Source: Cyprinodon diabolis
Lineage: Eukaryota; Chordata; Actinopteri; Cyprinodontiformes; Cyprinodontidae
Direction of reading: 5' to 3'
NCBI GenBank assembly: GCA_030533445.1
Contig: CM060081.1
Coordinates: 18,172,111-18,236,110 of the forward strand
Length of the DNA: 64,000 bases
Below the pieces are notes generated by a model. The model searched no databases, had not been told where the DNA came from, and worked only from the letters and a program-made list of their open reading frames with translations. Made by a program: the position numbers and the translations under genes. Of the stretch, positions 62,701-64,000 are shown piece by piece. Each line of letters begins with the position of its first letter. Within the stretch, counting starts at the first letter, position 1.

Positions 62701-63802
62701 AATGTCAGCAGACAGCAAGAAGCCTCCCAGATCTCCAGATGCATTTGAGATATCAAAAAAGTACTCCAGAGTGTTGTTCAGCATGGGGGTGAGTAGAAAA
62801 TGAAGGCTAATCATGTTTTGGGTTTACTATTCCTTTAAACAAAAAGCTTCTGTTTTGCAGCACTGATTCTTAGTCCAGTTACACTCGACTCCAAAGTTAT
62901 TCATAATTCCTAGCAGATTTATGCTATAGAATCCAAGGAAATTAGATCTGGAATATCAGTCAATAAAACAAATATAAAAAATTAAAAGATTATTTTAATT
63001 TTAAGCGTCAAAGAGATGCAGAGAGTTTAACGGCAGATGGGAACCCCAGAAGATGTACATTAAGTAACAAAGTCAGTGCAGTTGTTTGTATTCATTAGAG
63101 TCCAGTTTTAAAAAGGGCTACATCTCTTATACTACTGCCATCACTCAAGTTTAATTCACAAATAGCTGGATCTCTTAAAACTTCCAAAATATTATTGGAA
63201 AATATAAAGAACTATATTTAAACAAAAATGGAATTAGCCATTTTATCCTGCTCATATTTTGTATCACTATTGTTTTCCTGTTGTTTTGTTTAACATTTTT
63301 TCGTCTTTGTTGAGGTGTTTTTTTCTCCATTGCATTATTTTCCCGTCCAATTTGCTCAACTTTCTGCAACATTTCTAGTCAGATTAACTGAAGCATATGA
63401 ATTGAATTGCTACCAACCTGCAGCTTCTCTATGATGTTTCTGTAGTCTTTAGAAGCAGACAGGCTTGACTCTCTCCTGGACGTGTTCTTTGCAGACTGCT
63501 TCCAGCTGAGCAGGGTCTTCTGCACAACGTTATTGGGCTTGACAAACAAGTTGTTCACCTGACTGTCTAGGTCCACTGGGATGGCAATCGCTCTGCTCTT
63601 TGCTGGAAAAGACCAATAGATTTAACCATTTTAAGAAGGCTTTTACTGAATTATGCTATGAGCATCAGTTTTGGTACTTACCCACGTCTGAAAGTACTTT
63701 AATGCACCCCTCGACTGAGTGCTTCTGAGCAGGGCTCAGCCAGCTACAGTGGTAGACCCTGAACACTCCCTGAAGTAGTTGCACAAATACTGGCTGACGA
63801 GT
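9308..63802 (-). CDS. itpr1: Inositol 1,4,5-trisphosphate receptor type 1, partial (25 exons, C-terminal ~40%)
   Basis: The product is a tetrameric ER calcium-release channel opened by IP3 and calcium. Twenty-five minus-strand exons with GT-AG borders join into 3513 nt (1171 codons) without a stop, and each junction phase matches the next exon. The order is: two PKA-motif exons separated by the SII splice segment, RIH-associated domain, six membrane helices, pore filter GGGVGD, and a zinc-binding linker. Type 1 identity rests on the SII segment, the [11 protein letters not shown] helix and the linker [16 protein letters not shown], which fit type 1 better than types 2 or 3. The ligand-binding half lies past base 64000 and the terminal coiled coil left of base 1. 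Whether this is the a or b teleost paralogue cannot be told from the sequence. Family identification is from remembered protein sequence, not a search. Confidence 0.97.
9469..10421 (-). other. Intron, 953 bases
   Basis: Phase-1 intron splitting the glycine codon after CFIC. Nothing beyond short A/T-rich runs was recognised. Confidence 0.8.
10422..10587 (-). CDS. itpr1: itpr1 exon (local 24): helix 6 and start of zinc-binding linker
   Basis: 166 nt, acceptor actccctcag, donor gtggg. It encodes [40 protein letters not shown] and [15 protein letters not shown] plus one base. Helix 6 lines the channel gate. CFIC is the first half of the zinc-binding motif, completed in the next exon. [11 protein letters not shown] favours type 1 over types 2 and 3. 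Confidence 0.97.
10588..13219 (-). other. Intron, 2.6 kb
   Basis: It contains a teleost repeat copy (11021-11220) and an unassigned open frame (12043-12261). No other feature was recognised. Confidence 0.7.
11021..11220. repeat. Teleost interspersed repeat, copy 2
   Basis: It begins acaattcagtttatttatat, runs through acatgtcatctaaaggcac and ends with tagcgacagtggagaggaaa. The last part matches the copy at 8462-8650; the first part is the 'tttatttatatagtgcc' type common in fish. Confidence 0.6.
13220..13365 (-). CDS. itpr1: itpr1 exon (local 23): pore helix and selectivity filter
   Basis: 146 nt, acceptor acccttcatag, donor gtaca. It starts with divergent luminal residues ([19 protein letters not shown]), then [20 protein letters not shown] and [15 protein letters not shown] is the calcium-selectivity filter of IP3 receptors. 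The cysteine in RTCD matches the third luminal cysteine of mammals (HTCE). Confidence 0.97.
13366..15385 (-). other. Intron, 2.0 kb
   Basis: Only the short repeat at 14490-14565 was recognised. Open frames here are short and unsupported. Confidence 0.7.
14490..14565 (+). repeat. Short LINE-tail-like repeat
   Basis: Reads tgtacagcactttgaattg, then gaaatgctctatataaataa and acttgctttgcctt. It is the reverse complement of the type seen at 23722-23800 (ggcaaggcaa...tatagcacatttcag). It is probably the 3' end of a non-LTR element. Confidence 0.6.
15386..15478 (-). CDS. itpr1: itpr1 exon (local 22): luminal loop exon with two cysteines
   Basis: 93 nt, acceptor gttactgaacag, donor gtgcg, phase 1 in and 1 out. 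Read from the previous exon it encodes [24 protein letters not shown] and TEAVMD. It aligns with the mammalian luminal loop LFSDVC..ESGENCSS, with both cysteines and the NCS sequon kept. In mammals the loop cysteines take part in ERp44 redox control. Being symmetric, the exon could be skipped without frameshift. The sequence is divergent, so borders are a little less certain than for neighbours. Confidence 0.8.
15479..17378 (-). other. Intron, 1.9 kb
   Basis: No gene, repeat family or structured element was recognised. The sequence looks like plain AT-rich intron. Confidence 0.65.
17379..17568 (-). CDS. itpr1: itpr1 exon (local 21): S4-S5 linker and helix 5
   Basis: 190 nt, acceptor ttcttttcag, donor gtatg. 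It encodes [20 protein letters not shown], then [20 protein letters not shown] and [18 protein letters not shown] plus one base. [24 protein letters not shown] is a hallmark of IP3 receptors. NNT just after helix 5 is a possible N-glycosylation sequon in the luminal loop. Confidence 0.97.
17783..17947 (-). CDS. itpr1: itpr1 exon (local 20): helix 3-4 linker and helix 4
   Basis: 165 nt, acceptor ttttccag, donor gtatt. It encodes [20 protein letters not shown] then [20 protein letters not shown] and a hydrophobic stretch ending FFYSLL (helix 4). Phase 0/0. It lies 75 bases from the previous exon and 214 from the next, so these three membrane exons form a tight cluster. Confidence 0.97.
18023..18198 (-). 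CDS. itpr1: itpr1 exon (local 19): membrane helices 2 and 3
   Basis: 176 nt, acceptor tcatcctcag, donor gtaag. It encodes [20 protein letters not shown] (helix 2) and [20 protein letters not shown] then [10 protein letters not shown] (helix 3). It is near-identical to the mammalian type 1 receptor around GIRALIAST. Phase matches both neighbours. Confidence 0.97.
21077..21104. repeat. A-homopolymer, 28 bases
   Basis: Uninterrupted run of A, followed by cacacaaaaaaacaacaaac. It may be a retroposon tail, but no retroposon body was recognised beside it. Confidence 0.9.
23722..24340 (-). pseudogene. L2-type LINE fragment (C-terminal RT region and 3' tail)
   Basis: The minus strand reads [17 protein letters not shown] then [19 protein letters not shown], the well-known end of the reverse-transcriptase ORF in L2-like LINEs (NAAARVLT..PVL.SLHWLPV). 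The downstream end carries ggcaaggcaa..tatagcacatttcag, a common fish tail. It is truncated and decayed. Confidence 0.75.
25120..25242 (-). CDS. itpr1: itpr1 exon (local 18): first membrane helix
   Basis: 123 nt, acceptor gctctttag, donor gttag. It encodes [19 protein letters not shown] then the hydrophobic helix [16 protein letters not shown] and EGVRG. It corresponds to membrane segment 1. Phase is 1 in and 1 out. Two introns of 1.9 and 6.9 kb flank it. Confidence 0.95.
25243..27160 (-). other. Intron, 1.9 kb
   Basis: No gene or repeat family was recognised. Two overlapping open frames (25354-25916) have no resemblance to known proteins. Confidence 0.65.
27161..27353 (-). CDS. itpr1: itpr1 exon (local 17): [17 protein letters not shown]..
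   Basis: 193 nt, acceptor ttattcag, donor gtact. It encodes [37 protein letters not shown] and [17 protein letters not shown] plus one base. This conserved block sits just before the first membrane helix. The donor context (gtactc) is unremarkable. Confidence 0.97.
27354..27754 (-). other. Intron, 401 bases
   Basis: Plain intron; nothing recognised. Confidence 0.8.
27755..27862 (-). CDS. itpr1: itpr1 exon (local 16): [16 protein letters not shown]..
   Basis: 108 nt, acceptor gtttcag, donor gtcag. It encodes [20 protein letters not shown] then [16 protein letters not shown], the linker leading to the membrane domain. TYGEG replaces QVDG of mammals, one residue longer. Phase 0/0. Confidence 0.96.
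27863..28188 (-). other. Intron, 326 bases
   Basis: Plain intron; nothing recognised. Confidence 0.8.
28189..28323 (-). CDS. itpr1: itpr1 exon (local 15): [12 protein letters not shown] + acidic loop
   Basis: 135 nt, acceptor ccttacag, donor gtatg. It encodes [20 protein letters not shown], then an acidic run (GEDEEEEHS) and [16 protein letters not shown]. The flanks are conserved, while the acidic linker is longer in glutamates than the mammalian FEDGENGEDG. Phase 0/0. Confidence 0.95.
28398..28493 (-). CDS. itpr1: itpr1 exon (local 14): [21 protein letters not shown]..
   Basis: 96 nt, acceptor tccccag, donor gtgtg. It encodes [20 protein letters not shown] then [12 protein letters not shown]. 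It is almost unchanged across vertebrates, lies in the cytosolic domain just before the acidic loop, and is phase 0/0. Only 74 bases separate it from the next exon. Confidence 0.96.
28494..29603 (-). other. Intron, 1.1 kb
   Basis: Contains a probable interspersed repeat (28560-28775). The remainder is unremarkable. Confidence 0.7.
28560..28775. repeat. Probable vertebrate interspersed repeat (ggacatgtccgggaaaaaga type)
   Basis: GC-richer than its surroundings, ending with gtgggacatgtccgggaaa and agaggacatctggtcacgct. This ending is frequent in fish genomes. The superfamily is not determined and no clear target duplication was seen. Confidence 0.45.
29604..29714 (-). CDS. itpr1: itpr1 exon (local 13): [14 protein letters not shown]..
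   Basis: 111 nt, acceptor ttttctag, donor gtgag. It encodes [20 protein letters not shown] and [17 protein letters not shown], the continuation of the RIH-associated domain. Phase 0/0. A cysteine replaces the serine of the mammalian THESNG motif. Confidence 0.96.
29715..31703 (-). other. Intron, 2.0 kb
   Basis: No gene or recognisable repeat. Confidence 0.65.
31704..31904 (-). CDS. itpr1: itpr1 exon (local 12): RIH-associated domain core
   Basis: 201 nt, acceptor attcttcag, donor gtgat. It encodes [39 protein letters not shown], and [13 protein letters not shown]. This is the signature core of the RIH-associated domain shared by IP3 and ryanodine receptors, here nearly identical to mammals. 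Phase 0/0. Confidence 0.97.
32140..32690 (-). pseudogene. Decayed Tc1-like transposase remnant
   Basis: On the plus strand, gacacatgaatatgtctcaa (32179) and aagcattcccacatcatgac then actgccattaccatgttt (near 32603) are degenerate versions of the reverse complement of a fish Tc1 transposase. On the minus strand the latter reads like KHGNGSVM, the KHGGGSIMLWG block of the DDE domain. It has many breaks. Confidence 0.6.
33160..33422 (-). CDS. itpr1: itpr1 exon (local 11): start of RIH-associated region
   Basis: 263 nt, the longest exon seen, acceptor tggttag, donor gttag. After a variable start ([13 protein letters not shown]) it encodes [20 protein letters not shown], then [19 protein letters not shown] and ENHNRDLQ. 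The last part begins the RyR/IP3R homology-associated domain. It has two entering bases, so the phase matches the previous exon. Confidence 0.95.
33423..33787 (-). other. Intron, 365 bases
   Basis: Plain intron; nothing recognised. Confidence 0.8.
33788..33971 (-). CDS. itpr1: itpr1 exon (local 10): [21 protein letters not shown]..
   Basis: 184 nt, acceptor ttttccag, donor gtgag. It encodes [36 protein letters not shown] and a lysine/glutamate-rich tail ending PMRKK plus one base. It is reached after a 10.3 kb intron, the longest fully contained intron in the window. The charged tail is the least conserved part. Confidence 0.96.
34161..34460. repeat. Probable DNA-transposon remnant, gatat/atatc-rich
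   Basis: Begins gggtgtcgcgacatgatacg and ends tttttttcccacaccc, so the outer bases form a short inverted repeat (gggtgt/acaccc). Inside are gatattatatcgg and gatatatcgcc motifs common in fish repeats. No target duplication is evident. Confidence 0.4.
35740..35767. repeat. A-homopolymer, 28 bases
   Basis: Uninterrupted run of A in the 10.3 kb intron. No adjacent retroposon body was recognised. Confidence 0.9.
36070..36450 (+). pseudogene. LINE ORF2 C-terminal relic
   Basis: The plus strand reads [11 protein letters not shown] around 36119 and, in another frame, [16 protein letters not shown] (36259) and LDTSHTAF. These resemble the QRLYFLRRLR, LQRVV..A.R.IG and DSSHP blocks at the end of fish LINE proteins. 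It is frameshifted and truncated. Confidence 0.5.
42382..43070 (-). pseudogene. Decayed Tc1-like transposase (C-terminal part)
   Basis: The minus strand ends with codons for KGASTKY and a stop at 42382-42384, the typical C-terminus of a fish Tc1-like transposase. Further in, plus-strand phrases such as gtgggcaggtgccaagtcc, aacttcacactgga and gactctgggaccttga are recognisable parts of the same family. Frameshifts and gaps are many. Confidence 0.7.
44260..44444 (-). CDS. itpr1: itpr1 exon (local 9): [16 protein letters not shown]..
   Basis: 185 nt, acceptor gaccatag, donor gtaag. It enters with two bases completing a leucine, then [34 protein letters not shown] and [15 protein letters not shown]. 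It follows the second PKA exon directly in the protein and lies 1.8 kb from it. Conservation is strong from [10 protein letters not shown] onward; the linker before it is fish-specific. Confidence 0.96.
44725..45065 (-). pseudogene. Decayed Tc1-like transposase remnant
   Basis: The plus strand has ttatgctgcaattacagctg, cttgcccatttatctctg and aagcatctccaaagcatgat then gctgccatcatcg. These are the reverse complement of transposase coding found in many fish; the last reads KHGGG/SIML-like on the minus strand. It ends ggggatggtgtgcata. It is the same family as 32140-32690. Confidence 0.65.
45162..45416 (-). other. Unassigned open frame, 84 codons, intronic
   Basis: Encodes a hydrophobic helical-looking stretch including [19 protein letters not shown] and [17 protein letters not shown]. 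It is not itpr1 sequence that I recognise and lacks a donor at its 3' end. A cag acceptor-like site lies just upstream. The most likely explanation is a piece of a repeat or decayed gene; function unknown. Confidence 0.35.
46326..46455 (-). CDS. itpr1: itpr1 exon (local 8): second PKA-motif exon
   Basis: 130 nt, acceptor atccaacag, donor gtgag. It encodes [16 protein letters not shown], then [13 protein letters not shown] and a short glycine/alanine stretch ending KSPT plus one base. RRDSLTS lines up with the second PKA site (RRESLTS) of mammals. The poly-glycine linker that follows in mammals is shortened here. Confidence 0.95.
47041..47822 (-). mobile_element. Non-autonomous Tc1-like element with ~190-bp inverted arms
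   Basis: The ends read TACAGGACCTTCTCAAA and, reversed, TACAGTCCTTCTCAAAA, with TA at both borders as in Tc1/mariner insertion. The arms (about 47041-47228 and 47617-47822) pair over most of their length; both include cagctcatgaaaac and tctcacaaaattagcatat. Between them lies an N-terminal transposase fragment. Confidence 0.85.
47227..47493 (-). pseudogene. Tc1-like transposase N-terminal (HTH) fragment with in-frame stop
   Basis: From ATG at 47493 the minus strand reads [19 protein letters not shown], stop, then [20 protein letters not shown] and [17 protein letters not shown]. This is the helix-turn-helix DNA-binding part of a Tc1-family transposase. The DDE catalytic part is missing, so it is inactive. 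Confidence 0.8.
48580..48627 (-). CDS. itpr1: itpr1 SII small exon (segment C, 16 residues)
   Basis: A 48-nt exon, acceptor cctttaag, donor gtaggt, encoding [16 protein letters not shown]. It has exactly the 16 residues of mammalian SII segment C (ELEPSPPLRQLEDHKR). Phase is 0/0 and the acceptor is weak. The single-glutamine B exon known in mammals was not found by eye between this exon and 49401. Confidence 0.85.
48628..49400 (-). other. Intron between SII segment A and C exons, 773 bases
   Basis: This is where the single-codon SII B exon would be expected from mammals. No agCAGgt site was found by eye. Nothing else was recognised. Confidence 0.6.
49401..49436 (-). CDS. itpr1: itpr1 SII small exon (second half of segment A)
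   Basis: A 36-nt exon, acceptor ctccaattag, donor gtgtg, encoding [12 protein letters not shown]. It matches the proline- and acid-rich LPPAPDSENATE of mammalian SII segment A. Phase is 0/0. The acceptor has a poor pyrimidine tract, which fits regulated inclusion. In mammals this segment is included mainly in neurons; that fish do the same is inference. Confidence 0.8.
50398..50517 (+). repeat. 3' end of a fish SINE/LINE-type repeat with GGAT tail
   Basis: Reads gatggactggcgacctgtcc, agggtgtaccccgcctctg, ggagataggcaccggcaccc and ends in tggatggatggatgg. This is the common 3' part of a teleost retroposon; the matching 5' part of the family is at 59446-59728. Confidence 0.75.
50791..50898. repeat. 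Short fish interspersed repeat (tatatagtgcct type)
   Basis: Reads gtaaatggcatgtacttata, tagtgcctttattg and caaagcgctttacactacat, followed by cattcacccatttacacac. Frequent in fish; probably non-LTR derived. Confidence 0.6.
53498..53512. repeat. G-homopolymer, 15 bases
   Basis: Uninterrupted run of G in the intron; on the minus-strand transcript it is a C run. A shorter G run lies near 52793. Confidence 0.9.
55989..56024 (-). CDS. itpr1: itpr1 SII small exon (first half of segment A)
   Basis: A 36-nt exon, acceptor ctcttgcag, donor gttga, encoding [12 protein letters not shown]. It corresponds to LISIDELDNAE in mammals, the first part of SII segment A, with one extra residue here. It is phase 0 at both ends, so skipping keeps the frame. 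The donor is weak, as expected of a regulated exon. It is isolated by introns of 2.3 kb (5') and 6.6 kb (3'). Confidence 0.85.
56245..56812. mobile_element. Fold-back element with 9-bp target duplication carrying a helicase fragment
   Basis: Inverted ends of about 66 bp (TAACCTGACAACAGCCAGAT and its complement) differ at only a few bases. Both sides carry cataaatct (56236-56244 and 56813-56821), a 9-bp target duplication. The interior, on the minus strand, encodes the start of a RecQ-like helicase. A 9-bp duplication recalls Mutator-like elements, but the superfamily is not established. Confidence 0.85.
56409..56741 (-). pseudogene. Truncated RecQ-like helicase domain inside a transposon
   Basis: The 110-codon frame includes [20 protein letters not shown] then [17 protein letters not shown]: a Q-motif-like lead and Walker A loop (PTGFGKS) as in RecQ-family superfamily 2 helicases. 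The sequence then runs into the right inverted repeat, so motifs Ia to VI are absent. It cannot be a working helicase. It probably descends from a full transposon encoding one. Confidence 0.75.
58285..58396 (-). CDS. itpr1: itpr1 exon (local 4): constitutive exon before SII segment
   Basis: 112 nt, acceptor ttaaccag, donor gtatg. It encodes [17 protein letters not shown] then [19 protein letters not shown]. It ends in phase 0, so it can be joined in frame to any of the three small SII exons or directly to the exon at 46326-46455. In mammals this is the point where SII-containing and SII-lacking mRNAs diverge. Confidence 0.96.
58830..59260 (+). pseudogene. Very decayed L2-type LINE fragment
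   Basis: Plus-strand frames give [12 protein letters not shown] and a following VKLLMA-like patch matching PVLASLHWLPV..R and YKALNG of L2-like LINEs. Downstream text such as aaagcagctttta and tcaaaactagatacattt also fits. Many stops and shifts. Confidence 0.5.
59446..59728 (+). repeat. Fish retroposon with tRNA-like box B motif
   Basis: Begins ggtcctgggttcgattcccg (a box B-like ggttcgattcc), then ctgcacgttctctttgtcca, ctcccacagtccaaaaacat and tgcaatggactagtaat. This order is that of a common teleost SINE/LINE-related repeat; its usual 3' end appears at 50398-50517. Confidence 0.7.
60610..60758 (-). CDS. itpr1: itpr1 exon (local 3): [15 protein letters not shown]..
   Basis: 149 nt, acceptor ttctacag, donor gtgag. 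It encodes [18 protein letters not shown] through [18 protein letters not shown] to GGFIS plus two bases of a lysine codon. It is almost unchanged from mammals and is part of the cytosolic helical domain between the two PKA sites. Confidence 0.96.
60759..63417 (-). other. Intron, 2.7 kb
   Basis: About a third is the TTAA fold-back element at 61918-62838. A 17-base A run lies at 61014-61030. A short gctgccaccaccatgtttca at about 61840 matches the Tc1 KHGGGS coding seen elsewhere (minus strand). Confidence 0.7.
61918..62838. mobile_element. TTAA-flanked fold-back transposon with ~400-bp arms
   Basis: TTAA at both ends (61918-61921, 62835-62838). Arms 61918 to about 62320 and about 62442 to 62838 are inverted copies with roughly one difference per 20 bases by eye. 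A loop of about 120 bases separates them. TTAA targets are used by piggyBac and Kolobok elements; the AGGAATAGT end and lack of transposase leave the family open. Confidence 0.85.
63418..63602 (-). CDS. itpr1: itpr1 exon (local 2): first PKA-motif exon
   Basis: 185 nt, acceptor ttttccag, donor gttgg, entering with two bases that complete the previous codon. It encodes [17 protein letters not shown], then [20 protein letters not shown] sits where the mammalian receptor has its first PKA phosphorylation site (RRDS there). Only a 79-base intron (63603-63681) separates it from the previous exon. Phosphorylation is inferred from the family; the sequence shows only the motif. Confidence 0.95.
63682..63802 (-). 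CDS. itpr1: itpr1 exon (local 1): coupling-domain segment [12 protein letters not shown]..
   Basis: This is the most 5' exon in the window: 121 nt between acceptor cacag and donor gtaag. It begins [19 protein letters not shown] and ends VLSDV plus one base of an alanine codon completed by the next exon. The sequence is near-identical to the mammalian type 1 receptor just before the first PKA site. It belongs to the helical cytosolic regulatory region and starts in phase 0. Confidence 0.94.
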
Positions 63803-63904
63803 CTGTGAGACAGGTGGAATCAAATCACATAGAAAATCACCACAACAGGAGAATGAGAAAAGAAGAAGCACAGGGTACGGTAGGCAGAATAAACACAGTA
63901 AGTT

Positions 63905-64000
63905 CAAGTACTGCAAGTGTTCATACCCCTTGAAATGTATTTTTGCAAAAATAAAGGTCATTCTGTTTTTTTGGGATTTTATATAATTATCCAATAAGGA
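63905..64000. repeat. Tc1-type terminal repeat remnant at window edge
   Basis: Reads caagtgttcatacccctt, gaaatgtatttttgcaaaaa and tttttttgggattttatata, a degenerate version of the fish Tc1 end (aagtattcatacccctt...attgggattttatgtga). It is cut by the window end. Confidence 0.5.

Noticed and set aside
62469..62792. 107-codon open frame inside the fold-back element
   Set aside because: The same residues appear from the opposite arm (61964-62179) because the arms are inverted copies. There is no transposase-like motif.
1..64000. CRISPR arrays, operons, tRNA or rRNA genes
   Set aside because: No regular direct repeats with spacers, no ribosomal or complete tRNA sequence was seen; the only tRNA-like motif belongs to a retroposon.

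Overview
This is a 64 kb piece of vertebrate, almost certainly teleost fish, genomic DNA. It is AT-rich, has long introns, uses GT-AG splice sites throughout, and carries fish-type repeats (Tc1-like elements, L2-type LINE fragments, hAT and TTAA fold-back elements, a Penelope relic). I see no bacterial or viral operon, CRISPR array, rRNA or tRNA gene.

One gene dominates the window: the minus-strand gene for the type 1 inositol 1,4,5-trisphosphate receptor (itpr1), an intracellular calcium-release channel of the endoplasmic reticulum. I could place 25 coding exons between 63802 (5' side) and 9308 (3' side). Joined, they give 3513 nt, or 1171 codons, with matching phase at every junction and no stop. 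They cover roughly the C-terminal 40% of the receptor: the regulatory/coupling region with two PKA-type motifs, the alternatively spliced SII segment, the RIH-associated domain, six membrane helices, the luminal loop, the GGGVGD selectivity filter and the CxxC/HxxxxH zinc-binding linker. The N-terminal half (ligand-binding core, MIR repeats) lies beyond base 64000. The terminal coiled-coil exon was not found in the first 9.3 kb and must lie left of base 1.

Layout by coordinate: 1-9307 is intron with two hAT-like elements and a Penelope reverse-transcriptase relic. 9308-18198 holds the pore and membrane exons. 25120-33971 holds the coupling domain. 33972-44259 is a 10.3 kb intron with LINE and Tc1 relics. 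44260-49436 holds the second PKA-motif exon and two SII exons, with Tc1-type inserts between. 49437-55988 is a long intron. 55989-63802 holds the remaining SII exon and the first PKA-motif region. Its introns carry a fold-back element with a RecQ-like helicase fragment and a TTAA element with roughly 400-bp arms.

The most useful observations are the intact SII cassette as three in-frame small exons, a 93-nt symmetric exon that alone supplies two cysteines of the luminal loop, and the small transposon carrying a truncated RecQ helicase domain. I did not find a wholly new biological system. The mobile-element findings and one unassigned intronic ORF are the places to look further.
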